A stretch of DNA of 64,000 bases from Abyssibius sp040880065 (GTDB lineage Bacteria > Pseudomonadota > Alphaproteobacteria > Rhodobacterales > Rhodobacteraceae). Position 1 is the first letter of the stretch; every line of letters starts with the position of its first letter. The position numbers and the translations under genes are program-made. The stretch spans positions 132,533 through 196,532 of the forward strand of contig JBBDJE010000003.1 of the NCBI GenBank assembly GCA_040880065.1. Direction: 5' to 3'. Below, in pieces: positions 56,331 to 64,000 of this stretch. The notes under the pieces were generated by a model, which worked only from the letters and a program-made list of their open reading frames with translations, was not told the origin of the DNA and did no database searches.

Positions 56331-57026
56331 ATGCAAAGCGCCGACCTTTCCGCCGCCGAGGCGCTTAAGGCCGCTATTCTGGAAAATCCAGAAGCGGTTT
56401 TGGCCGATGCCGATGTGCTGCGCGCCCTGATTGGCGCGCAGGATACCGCCGAGCGGAATGTCGTGGATTTGCGTGCACGCTTTCTGGCCGAACTCGAAGG
56501 CCAGCTTGGCGCGCTGGAAACCACCCATCGCACCGTGCTGGCGGCGGCTTACGAAAACCTTTCGGGCACCAACCAGGTGCAGCGCGCTGTGCTGACCTTG
56601 CTGGAGCCCGACAGTTTCGCAGGCCTTCTCGATACGCTCCAGCGCGACCTGCCACCTATTCTCGGCATTGATGTTGTGCGTCTCTGCCTTGAAAGCGGCA
56701 CACAAGATATCGACCTGCCGCACCCGGTGATTACCCCCATGAAGCCCGGCACAATACGAATCGCCGCCACCGGCAGCCCGAACACGCCGCAGCGCGCGGT
56801 TGTGTTGCGCGCCGCGACACCGCACACTATGCGGCTGTTTACCGGTGCAGCCGGGCGCGTGAAATCGGAGGCATTGCTGGCGCTCGACCTTGGTGCAGGC
56901 CGCCTGCCCGCGCTTTTGGCGCTTGGCGCAAAAGACCCTGCACATTTCTCGCCCGATCAGGGCGGCGACCTTCTCAACTTTCTGGCCCGCGCGCTGGAAC
57001 GTGTGCTGCGCCGCTGGCTGACGTGA
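56331..57026 (+). CDS. DUF484 family protein
   Basis: 231 residues, GAF-like family that in many proteobacteria precedes xerC, as here (GTGA overlap). The N-terminal ~90 residues are helical (ILENPEAVLADADVLRALI; ENLSGTNQVQRAVL). Function is unknown. Confidence 0.9.
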   Translation: MQSADLSAAEALKAAILENPEAVLADADVLRALIGAQDTAERNVVDLRARFLAELEGQLGALETTHRTVLAAAYENLSGTNQVQRAVLTLLEPDSFAGLLDTLQRDLPPILGIDVVRLCLESGTQDIDLPHPVITPMKPGTIRIAATGSPNTPQRAVVLRAATPHTMRLFTGAAGRVKSEALLALDLGAGRLPALLALGAKDPAHFSPDQGGDLLNFLARALERVLRRWLT

Positions 57027-57964
57027 CCCGGCCAAGCGCCCATCCAAGCGCCCAGTCATCCGATCTTTTGGGTCGCTGGCTTGTGCAAATGGAAGGGCTG
57101 CGTGATGCCAGCCCCCATACGATTGAAGCCTATCGGCACGATGTTGTTGCCTATCTTTGCTTCATGTCTGCGCATCTGGGTGGCGATCTGGGCCTTGCAG
57201 CGCTTGGCGCCGTGCGCACCGCCGATTTGCGCGCATGGATGGCGCATGAACGCGCCGACGGGCTGGGCGCGCGCAGCCTTGGTCGCGCGCTTTCGGCGGT
57301 GAAATCCTTCTATCGCTGGCTGGGGCAGGCCGAAGGGGTCGATACAAGCGCCGTGCTGGCCATGCGTGCGCCCAAGGCAGGCGCGCGCCTGCCCCGCCCT
57401 GTCAGCCCTGATGCCGCGCGCGATATGATCAGCCGCACCGGGTTGCAAGCCGCCCTGCCTTGGGTGGCGGCGCGCGATGTCGCCGTTGTCACGCTGCTTT
57501 ACGGCTGCGGTTTGCGCATTTCCGAGGCCTTGGGGCTAAAACACGCCGACGCCCCCCTGCCCGAGGTGCTGCGCATTCTGGGCAAGGGCAAGCGCGAGCG
57601 TCTGGTGCCGGTGCTGCCCGTGGCGCGCATGGCGGTCGATGCCTATCTGCGCCTATCGCCCCATGCGGCCAATGGCGATGATCCGCTGTTCCTTGGTGTG
57701 CGCGGCGGCCCACTCGGCCCACGCATCGTGCAAAAAACCATGGCCGATGTGCGCCGCCAGCTTGGCCTGCCCGACAGCACAACGCCCCATGCCATGCGCC
57801 ATTCCTTTGCCACGCATTTGCTTGCCGCGGGGGGGGATTTACGCACCATTCAGGCACTGCTTGGCCATGCCTCGCTGGCAACAACGCAGGTTTATACCGG
57901 GGTTGATCAGGCCCGGCTGATGGATGTTTACCGCGCTTGCCACCCGCGCGCGGGCAAGGATTAA
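57023..57964 (+). CDS. xerC: Tyrosine recombinase XerC-type
   Basis: 313 residues. The core-binding domain is about 1-115, and the catalytic domain carries the pentad Arg (LLYGCGLRISEAL), Lys (GKGKRERLVP), His-x-x-Arg (PHAMRHSFATHLL), His (LLGHASLATTQVY) and Tyr in VYTGV. XerC and XerD resolve chromosome dimers at dif. Chromosomal context after DUF484 and no integrase neighbours favour XerC over a phage integrase. GTG start overlapping the DUF484 stop. Confidence 0.93.
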   Translation: MTRPSAHPSAQSSDLLGRWLVQMEGLRDASPHTIEAYRHDVVAYLCFMSAHLGGDLGLAALGAVRTADLRAWMAHERADGLGARSLGRALSAVKSFYRWLGQAEGVDTSAVLAMRAPKAGARLPRPVSPDAARDMISRTGLQAALPWVAARDVAVVTLLYGCGLRISEALGLKHADAPLPEVLRILGKGKRERLVPVLPVARMAVDAYLRLSPHAANGDDPLFLGVRGGPLGPRIVQKTMADVRRQLGLPDSTTPHAMRHSFATHLLAAGGDLRTIQALLGHASLATTQVYTGVDQARLMDVYRACHPRAGKD

Positions 57965-58021
57965 GTCAATCTGGGCAAGAAATGGCTGTAATCATGCCGC
58001 GTGGTTCTTTATGACGCTTTT

Positions 58022-58735
58022 ATGAAGCATTATGTTCCAGCATTCGCAGTTCATCTGTTTACCGCCACCGGAGCGGGCCTTGCCCTTGTTGCCATGCTTG
58101 CTGCGGGCAATCAGAACTGGTCGATGATGTATCTTTGGCTGCTGGCGGCGCTGGTGGTTGACGGTATTGACGGTCCGCTTGCGCGCAAATTCAACGTCAA
58201 GAAATACGCCCCGCAATGGGATGGCGTGCTGCTCGATCTGATCATTGATTATCTGACCTATGTGTTCATCCCCGCCTATGCGCTGTTCCAATCCGGGCTT
58301 TTGCCGGGCTGGGGGGGCTGGATCGCGGCGCTGGTCGTCTGCCTTACCGGCGCAATTTATTTCGCCGATACCCGCATGAAAACATCGGACAATTCATTTT
58401 CGGGCTTTCCGGGCTGCTGGAACATGGTTGTGCTGGTGTTTTTCGCAGTGGATATGCCCAAAACCCTGATGCTGGCCATTGTCGCCGCGCTGGCGCTGGC
58501 GCAGTTCTTCCCGCTCAAATTTGTGCATCCTGTGCGCACGCGGCGCTTTCGCCCGCTCTCGCTTGCGGTCATGGCGGCTTGGGTCTGCATTGCCTTCTGG
58601 ATCGGGTTTGATGATTTTGAGCCAACGTGGCTTGCGCAAATCCTGCTGATCATCACAAGCTGCTATTTGCTGTTTATCGGCGTGGCCATGCAGATCTGGC
58701 CTATAGCCGCATCAAAAGCACGCCGCATAAAATAA
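58022..58735 (+). CDS. pcs: Phosphatidylcholine synthase
   Basis: Condenses CDP-diacylglycerol with choline to make phosphatidylcholine in the inner membrane. 237 residues with about eight membrane segments. The CDP-alcohol phosphatidyltransferase motif is visible as DGIDGPLARKF ... DGVLLDLIIDYLTY. ATG 58022 begins the family start MKHYVPAFAVHLFTATGAG. An upstream GTG at 58001 is possible. The 3' end overlaps the convergent DMT gene by 35 bases. Confidence 0.95.
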   Translation: MKHYVPAFAVHLFTATGAGLALVAMLAAGNQNWSMMYLWLLAALVVDGIDGPLARKFNVKKYAPQWDGVLLDLIIDYLTYVFIPAYALFQSGLLPGWGGWIAALVVCLTGAIYFADTRMKTSDNSFSGFPGCWNMVVLVFFAVDMPKTLMLAIVAALALAQFFPLKFVHPVRTRRFRPLSLAVMAAWVCIAFWIGFDDFEPTWLAQILLIITSCYLLFIGVAMQIWPIAASKARRIK

Positions 58736-59537
58736 GCCCGCCAGCCAGCCATTTGCCCGTGTCAGCACGCTCGCGCATGATGAAAACACCGATGAGCATG
58801 GCAAACAGCACCGAGGTTTCGCGCAGGCTTGCCACCAGCGCAATCGGCGCTTTGGTCATCGCCCAGACGACAATCCAGTAAGCGCCAAGCGACAGGGCAC
58901 CGGCCAAAGCGCCGCGCTTGCACGCCGCCCCGCTGGCCATAAAAACCGGCTTGCCTCGCCAAAACAGCGCGGCAACAACAAAAAACACTGCATCCAGAAA
59001 GAACATCCAGCCGGTGAAGGCGGCAGCATCCAGCGCCAGCCTAGCGCCAATGCCATCAACCAGCGAATAGCCCGCCGTGCACAGCGCCGAGCCAAGCGCG
59101 AGCGGCAAAAGCCGCCGCGCCTCGCCATTGCTGAACACGCCTTGCGCCATCAGCACCACGCCAAACCCAACGGCGGCAATGCTTGCATATTGAACGCCGC
59201 TCACCGCGTCGGCCAGCACAAACACCCCGATCAGCGCCACAATCATGGGGGCTGTGCCGCGCGCAATCGGGTAGACGCGCGACAGGTCTCCATGGCCATA
59301 GGCGGCGGCCAGAAACAGCTTGTAGGCAGTGTGCAAAATCCCCGAGGCAAGCAGCCATGGCCATGCCGCAGGGGCGGGCCATGCAAACACCATCGCCATA
59401 ATCAACCCCATCACCCCTTGTGACAGGGTCAAAAGCAGCATGCCCTGAAACCGGTCGCCCCCGGTTTTGATGACCGCATTCCAGCTTGCATGAAGCAGGG
59501 CCGCAAACAGAACCGCCAGAAAAACCGTAACGCTCAT
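58701..59537 (-). CDS. EamA/DMT-family transporter
   Basis: 278 residues, ten hydrophobic segments in two EamA repeats (LLHASWNAVIKTG; RVYPIARGTAPMIVALIG; ALVASLRETSVLFAMLIGVF). Such proteins export metabolites; substrate is unknown. The ATG at 59537 gives the usual start. It overlaps pcs at its 3' end. Confidence 0.88.
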   Translation of the reverse strand: MSVTVFLAVLFAALLHASWNAVIKTGGDRFQGMLLLTLSQGVMGLIMAMVFAWPAPAAWPWLLASGILHTAYKLFLAAAYGHGDLSRVYPIARGTAPMIVALIGVFVLADAVSGVQYASIAAVGFGVVLMAQGVFSNGEARRLLPLALGSALCTAGYSLVDGIGARLALDAAAFTGWMFFLDAVFFVVAALFWRGKPVFMASGAACKRGALAGALSLGAYWIVVWAMTKAPIALVASLRETSVLFAMLIGVFIMRERADTGKWLAGGLILCGVLLMRL

Positions 59538-59698
59538 GCCTGCACCCTTTGATGATGCACCAGCCCTAGCGCCGCATCGGGCCGGGAGCAAGCGCGGCTA
59601 TATCAGCACGCCGGCCGCGCGCTCGTGTTTTGGTGCGTTTCGCGTGAATGGCTATGAACGCGACATGCTCAAGCGCGCCGTATGGGCTTTTTGGTGGA

Positions 59699-59743
59699 GC
59701 CTTCGGGCATCCTTGCAACTTGGCTGCAAGGATGCCCGAAGGC
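59699..59743. repeat. Perfect 19-bp inverted repeat 3' of ileS
   Basis: GCCTTCGGGCATCCTTGCA (59699-59717) and its exact complement (59725-59743) with a seven-base loop, nine bases after the ileS stop. A smaller TTGGC-TTTA-GCCAA repeat overlaps the stop. On the minus strand no T-run follows, so it is a strong hairpin but not a classical terminator. Confidence 0.85.
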
Positions 59744-59751
59744 AATTGGCT

Positions 59752-62700
59752 TTAGCCAAGCGCGCTATCACAGCGCGCGCAAACCCCTGCATGCTTATGC
59801 GTGCCGACATCGGGCAAAATCTTCCAGCAGCGGGCGCATTTCTGCCCCTCGGCGCGGCCAAACACCACCGCCACTTCCGTCACGTCGGGCAGGGTGAACA
59901 CATCGGCAATCGCCGCTTCCGTGCTGAACATGACCGCCGAAGTAATGCAGATATCGGCAAAATCGACACTGGTCACATCGGCCGCCAATTGCGGATCGGA
60001 GATATAGACCAGCGGGGCTGCTTCAAGACTTGCGCCAATCACCTTGGCGGTGCGCTGCACCTCCAAAGCGGCGGTCACAACACGGCGCACGCGGCGGATC
60101 CCCTCCCATTTCGCGGCCAGATCGGCGTTCAGCCATTCGCCCGGGGTTTGCGGGAAGTCCTGCAAATGCACCGAACTGTCATCGCCGGGATGCAGGTTCA
60201 GCCAGACATCTTCCATGGTGAAGGGCAGCATCGGGGCCAGCCATGTGGTCAACCGTTCAAACAATGCCGCCATAACGGTGCGTGCGGCGCGCGCATTCAG
60301 GCTATCGGCAGCGTCGCAATAAAGTGCGTCCTTGCGGATATCGAAGTAAAACGCCGATAGATCGACCGTGCAGAACTGGAACAGTTTCTGGAACACGCCC
60401 TGAAAGTCGTAAGCCGCATAGCCCTTGCGCACCACGCCATCAAGCTCGGCCAGACGATGCAGGATCACCTGTTCAAGCTCGGGCATATCGGCCAAAGCCA
60501 CGGGTTTTACCGCATCCCCGCCCAGCGCGCCCAGCATATAGCGAAGCGTGTTGCGCAAGCGGCGGTAGCTGTCGGCCACCCCTTTCAGGATTTCCTTGCC
60601 GATGCGCAAATCAATCGTGTAATCGCATTGCGCCACCCACAGGCGCAGGATATCGGCACCGTATTGGTCTATCACCTCTTGCGGGGCCACGGTGTTACCG
60701 ATGGATTTGGACATTTTCATGCCCTTTTCATCCAACGTGAACCCATGCGTTAGCACGGCCTTGTAAGGCGCGCGGCCCTTGGTGCCGCAGCTTTGCAGCA
60801 GGCTGGAATGAAACCAGCCACGATGCTGGTCGGTGCCTTCAAGGTAAAGGTCGGCCACACCGTCGGGCGAGCCGTCAGCGCGGTCGCGCACCACGAAGGC
60901 GTGGGTCGAGCCGGAATCAAACCACACATCCAAAATGTCGCTCACCTGTTCATAGGCGGCAGGGTCATACAGCCCGCTCAGGAACCGCGCTTTCGCGCCA
61001 TCCTTATACCAGGCATCGGCACCCTCGGCGCAGAAGGCTTCGGCAATGCGGGCATTGACCGCCTCATCACGCAACAGAAAATCGGCATCGCTCGGCTGCG
61101 CGCCGACCTTCACAAAGCAGGTCAGTGGCACGCCCCAGGCGCGCTGGCGGCTCAGCACCCAGTCGGGGCGCGCGGCAATCATCGAATGCAGACGGTTGCG
61201 GCCTGACTGGGGCGTCCATTTCACATGGTCGATCTCGGTCAGCGCGCGCTGGCGGATGGTTTTGCCATGGGTATCATCGCCGCCAATCTCTTTGTCGATC
61301 GCGGCAAACCATTGCGGCGTATTGCGATAGATCACCGGCGCTTTGGAGCGCCACGAATGCGGGTAGCTATGCTTGACCTTGCCCTTGGCAAACAGCGCGC
61401 CGGCATAGGCAAGCTGCTTGATCACCGACACATTCGCCGGGCCTTCCTTGCCATCGGGGGCAATGATGTGCTGGCCACCAAACAAGGGCAGGTTGGCGCG
61501 GTAGCTGCCATCGGGCTCGACGTTATAGGTCATCTGCAAGCCGTGTTTCAGGCCAAGCTGATAGTCGTCATCGCCATGGCTGGGGGCGGTATGCACAAAG
61601 CCCGTGCCAGCCTCGTCGGTCACATGCTCGCCGGGCAGCATGGGGATGTCATAATCCCATTCGGTTACAGGTTTGCCGTCAGCGTCTTTGATGCCACGGA
61701 ACGGGTGGGCGAGAACGATAGATTTCAAAAAGTCATTATGAATCTGATAGCGCACGAAAAACTTGGCTTTGAACTGTTCTTGCAAACCCACAGAAAGACC
61801 ATCTGCCACAAGAAGCCACTGACCTATTTCGAGCTTCGAACCATCTTCAACTTCAGATACTTCGAAAATGCTGTAATTAACCGTTCCGAAGTTCGGGTTG
61901 AATGCAACGGCCCTGTTTTGCGGAATTGTCCAAGGTGTAGTCGTCCAAATCACAACCGAGGTGGAATGCGCCTTTAGTTCCTCAAGCGAAAGCTCCTTGG
62001 ATGCCGATCCGGTAGAGGGCTGTGCTGGCTTCCGAACCAAATCGACATCGTTCGGGAGCGGCTCTTCTCCAACTACTGAATATTTCAGGTCAGCAACAGG
62101 AAACCGCACCCAAATCGTGTGGCTGGTATGGTCGTGATACTCCACCTCCGCCTCGGCCAAGGCGGTTTTCTCGACCGGCGACCACATCACCGGTTTGCTG
62201 CCCTGATACAGGCTGCCATTCATCAGGAATTTCATGAACTCCTCGGCGATCACCGCCTCGGCGGAAAAATCCATGGTCAGGTACGGGTCATCCCATTTGC
62301 CCTGTACGCCAAGGCGCTTGAACTCGTCGCGCTGGATATCCACCCAGCCCTCGGCGAATTTGCGGCATTCCTGACGGAAATCGACCGGATCAACCGCGTC
62401 CTTGTCCAGACCCTTGGCGCGGTATTGCTCTTCGATCTTCCATTCAATCGGCAGGCCGTGGCAATCCCATCCCGGCACATAGCGCGCATCTCGCCCCATC
62501 ATCTGCTGGGAGCGGACAACCATGTCTTTCAGGATCTTGTTCAGCGCATGGCCAATGTGCAAATGCCCGTTGGCATAGGGCGGGCCGTCATGCAGCACAA
62601 AGGGCGGGCGTCCTTCTTTGGCGCGCAGGCGGTCATAAATCCCCATCTTCTCCCATTTCGCCAGCCAGTCGGGCTCGCGGGCAGGCAATCCGGCGCGCAT

Positions 62701-62772
62701 GGGAAAATCGGTTTCGGGCAGGTTCAGCGTGTCTTTATAGTCGGGCGTGTCGGCGCACATGATATGGCTCAT
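59752..62772 (-). CDS. ileS: Isoleucyl-tRNA synthetase
   Basis: Class I synthetase with editing domain, 1006 residues, longer than E. coli IleRS (about 940). HIGH is at residues 72-75 (GHLHIGHALNKI). The editing motif TTTPWTIPQNRAV is at about 277, and KMSKS occurs in KGMKMSKSIGNT near 687. The C-terminal zinc site is CARCW ... CARCDSALG. Residues about 224-350 are encoded by DNA of only about 49% G+C and contain an extra-looking segment rich in Glu, Pro and Ser before TTTPWT. No clear ribosome-binding site precedes the ATG; an internal ATG at 62760 is possible. Confidence 0.97.
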   Translation of the reverse strand: MSHIMCADTPDYKDTLNLPETDFPMRAGLPAREPDWLAKWEKMGIYDRLRAKEGRPPFVLHDGPPYANGHLHIGHALNKILKDMVVRSQQMMGRDARYVPGWDCHGLPIEWKIEEQYRAKGLDKDAVDPVDFRQECRKFAEGWVDIQRDEFKRLGVQGKWDDPYLTMDFSAEAVIAEEFMKFLMNGSLYQGSKPVMWSPVEKTALAEAEVEYHDHTSHTIWVRFPVADLKYSVVGEEPLPNDVDLVRKPAQPSTGSASKELSLEELKAHSTSVVIWTTTPWTIPQNRAVAFNPNFGTVNYSIFEVSEVEDGSKLEIGQWLLVADGLSVGLQEQFKAKFFVRYQIHNDFLKSIVLAHPFRGIKDADGKPVTEWDYDIPMLPGEHVTDEAGTGFVHTAPSHGDDDYQLGLKHGLQMTYNVEPDGSYRANLPLFGGQHIIAPDGKEGPANVSVIKQLAYAGALFAKGKVKHSYPHSWRSKAPVIYRNTPQWFAAIDKEIGGDDTHGKTIRQRALTEIDHVKWTPQSGRNRLHSMIAARPDWVLSRQRAWGVPLTCFVKVGAQPSDADFLLRDEAVNARIAEAFCAEGADAWYKDGAKARFLSGLYDPAAYEQVSDILDVWFDSGSTHAFVVRDRADGSPDGVADLYLEGTDQHRGWFHSSLLQSCGTKGRAPYKAVLTHGFTLDEKGMKMSKSIGNTVAPQEVIDQYGADILRLWVAQCDYTIDLRIGKEILKGVADSYRRLRNTLRYMLGALGGDAVKPVALADMPELEQVILHRLAELDGVVRKGYAAYDFQGVFQKLFQFCTVDLSAFYFDIRKDALYCDAADSLNARAARTVMAALFERLTTWLAPMLPFTMEDVWLNLHPGDDSSVHLQDFPQTPGEWLNADLAAKWEGIRRVRRVVTAALEVQRTAKVIGASLEAAPLVYISDPQLAADVTSVDFADICITSAVMFSTEAAIADVFTLPDVTEVAVVFGRAEGQKCARCWKILPDVGTHKHAGVCARCDSALG

Positions 62773-62774
62773 TC

Positions 62775-62828
62775 ATTCTAGGGGAGTCGGGCATTCTAGG
62801 GGAGTCGGGCATTCTAGGGGAGTCGGGC
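62775..62828. repeat. Three exact 18-bp tandem repeats upstream of ileS
   Basis: ATTCTAGGGGAGTCGGGC repeated three times without mismatch, starting two bases upstream of the ileS start codon. The array fills the place where the ileS ribosome-binding site should be. Confidence 0.95.
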
Positions 62829-63064
62829 AAGAAAATTCAGATAGGGTGATGGCGGCGCGGCAAGGCCATGCGCCTAGTCCCGGCGACTGTTGTTCAGCGC
62901 GCCGGGCTGCTAATTCGAATAATAACAGCAAAATTCAAACCCATGGGCGGCGTTATAGGCGTATTGGGCGCGCGCGTCCATAGCCCGTTGCCGCCGCTGC
63001 GACACTGTGCAGCTTGCACATCACCCCCAAAGGCGCAAACTGGGCGCAAATACACGAGGTTCTT

Positions 63065-63487
63065 ATGCCGATACCGCCCCGTTTTGACATATCCGCAGCC
63101 GAGATCGACCGTGTTGTTGCCTGCTTTTATGCCCGCATCCGCCACCATGAAACGCTTGGCCCGGTGTTCAACACCCATGTGAAAGACTGGCCCGCCCACG
63201 AGGCGAAAATCGCCGCCTTCTGGCGCAATGCGATTATGATGGAGCGTGAGTATTCTGGCAACCCGATGCAGGTGCACCGCGCCAGGGCCGATGTTTTGCC
63301 CGGCCATTTCACCCCGTGGCTGGCGGCGTTCGACACGGTTCTGGCCGAAGAGTTGCCCGCTGAAAGCGCGCGCGCCTTTTCCGCCCTTGCCCACCGCATC
63401 GGGCGCGGTTTGCGCATGGGGCTGGTGGCGCGCGGCCAGCAAGCAGACGGCCCGCCCGATTTGCGCAGCGGTGCCTTTGGCCCATGA
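63065..63487 (+). CDS. Group III truncated haemoglobin
   Basis: 140 residues, 2-on-2 globin of the P/class III type: FDISAAEIDRVVACFYARIR, LGPVFNTHVKDWPAHEAKIAAFW and the heme-pocket EREYSGNPMQVHRA with the proximal His. Members bind oxygen and detoxify nitric oxide or assist respiration. ATG 63065 follows GAGGT. It overlaps the FAD-dependent monooxygenase gene by four bases (ATGA). Confidence 0.9.
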   Translation: MPIPPRFDISAAEIDRVVACFYARIRHHETLGPVFNTHVKDWPAHEAKIAAFWRNAIMMEREYSGNPMQVHRARADVLPGHFTPWLAAFDTVLAEELPAESARAFSALAHRIGRGLRMGLVARGQQADGPPDLRSGAFGP

Positions 63488-63951
63488 GCCCGCAAACAAT
63501 TGCAATTGTGGGTGCGGGCATTGGCGGGCTGGCCGCCGCCGCGCTTTTGGCTGGCGATGGTCATAATGTTACGGTGTTTGACCAGTTCGCAGCGCCACGC
63601 CCGCTTGGCTCTGGCCTTGTGCTTCAGCCAACCGGACAGGCGGTGCTGGCCGAGATCGGCGCGCTGGCCACGGCCCAGGCGCATGGTGCGGCAATTGATC
63701 GGCTTATCGGGCGCGAGGTAAGCAATAACAGGCGCGTGCTGGATGTGCGCTATAGCCATAATGGCACGCGCGCGGGGCTGGCAATTCACCGCGCCAGCCT
63801 GTTTGATGCGCTGCTTGCCGCCGCAATCGCGGCTGGTGCGCAACTATCGCCCGACAGCCCTGTGGCGGGTCAAACCCATGACGCGCCGCGCCGCATTATA
63901 TTGCAAAACGGCAAGCAACACGGCCCGTTTGATTTGGTGGTCGATGGGTAA
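63484..63951 (+). pseudogene. FAD-dependent monooxygenase, interrupted at residue ~155
   Basis: Begins as a typical FAD monooxygenase: dinucleotide motif IAIVGAGIGGLAAAALLAGDG, GSGLVLQPTGQAVLAEIG, and the RASLFDALLAAAI block. It stops after FDLVVDG, where homologues have the DG/DA FAD motif (GADG or DALG-like) and continue for another ~220 residues. The sequence after the stop changes to an A+T-rich, unrelated stretch. An insertion at about 63947 is the simplest explanation. Confidence 0.75.
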
Positions 63952-64000
63952 TCCCCCCTAAAATTAGTGGTGTTCAAAAGTAGAATTTTCTCGGCAAGTT
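63947..64000 (+). mobile_element. Probable insertion-sequence end, continuing beyond the window
   Basis: GGTAATCCCCCCTAAAATTA and the following A+T-rich bases interrupt the monooxygenase. Composition and the abrupt join suggest the terminal inverted repeat and leader of an IS element; the transposase would be outside the window. Family cannot be assigned from 54 bases. Confidence 0.5.

Noticed and set aside
62775..62828. CRISPR array
   Set aside because: The three 18-bp units are directly contiguous with no spacers, and there are no cas genes.
62747..62983. Plus-strand reading frame with repeated HSRGVG
   Set aside because: It is a by-product of the 18-bp repeats and overlaps the ileS start antisense; no family resemblance.

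Overview
The window looks like ordinary chromosome from an alphaproteobacterium of the order Rhodobacterales (Roseobacter/Paracoccus-type). This rests on gene content and arrangement. There is a free-standing F1 operon atpHAGDC without F0 genes, a phosphatidylcholine synthase, a one-polypeptide ATP sulfurylase-APS kinase, a DUF1150-Hsp20 pair, a CIRCE-controlled groESL, a TIGR01459 HAD / MaoC / ribF run, a DUF2125 protein and an alphaproteobacterial intergenic palindrome family. Base composition is about 60% G+C. I found no rRNA, tRNA, CRISPR array or complete transposon. The last ~50 bases look like the end of an insertion element.

Layout. 0-7 kb: a hydroxyacid dehydrogenase entering from the left edge, csaA, a phasin with a TGC-rich dyad, proC, a YbjN protein, a deletion scar joining mmcQ and DUF1275 remnants, ubiK, then lgt / MidA-like methyltransferase / pgeF. 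7-15 kb: a VTT-like membrane protein, Lrp regulator, trxB, the ATP sulfurylase-APS kinase fusion, an unknown 211-aa protein behind a leader hairpin, DUF1150 and Hsp20, small proteins, and purEK. 15-19 kb: a low-G+C abortive-infection (Abi_C) gene between two gene-poor stretches, a YegP protein, and an ArsR-ArsP pair. 19-23 kb: groESL with promoter and CIRCE, and an unknown 521-aa protein with a peptidoglycan-binding-like N terminus. 23-32 kb: metabolic genes (Mn pyrophosphatase, HAD, MaoC, ribF, YcgN-like, ltaE, an isomerase, prs), an MFS exporter and a dienelactone hydrolase. 32-37 kb: the F1 operon. 37-41 kb: a methyltransferase, gloB and clpA.

The most unusual block is 41-49 kb, an envelope neighbourhood. 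A MotA/TolQ-like protein and a MotB/OmpA-like protein with a ~500-residue periplasmic coiled coil are transcribed away from an SPFH (QmcA-like) / NfeD pair. Two tandem secreted proteins follow, each joining a LysM domain to a solute-binding-protein fold. The first pair has the parts of a proton-driven machine anchored to peptidoglycan. It does not match Tol-Pal, Exb or flagellar stators in size, and no Zorya zorC/D/E genes are nearby.

49-64 kb: a ChaC-like cyclotransferase, DUF2125, an extensin-like lipoprotein, prephenate dehydrogenase-hisC, priA, fsa / DUF484 / xerC, pcs, a DMT transporter, ileS, a group III truncated haemoglobin, and a FAD monooxygenase interrupted by the putative insertion element. 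ileS has a low-G+C mosaic stretch in its editing domain, three 18-bp tandem repeats at its 5' side and a perfect 19-bp inverted repeat at its 3' side.
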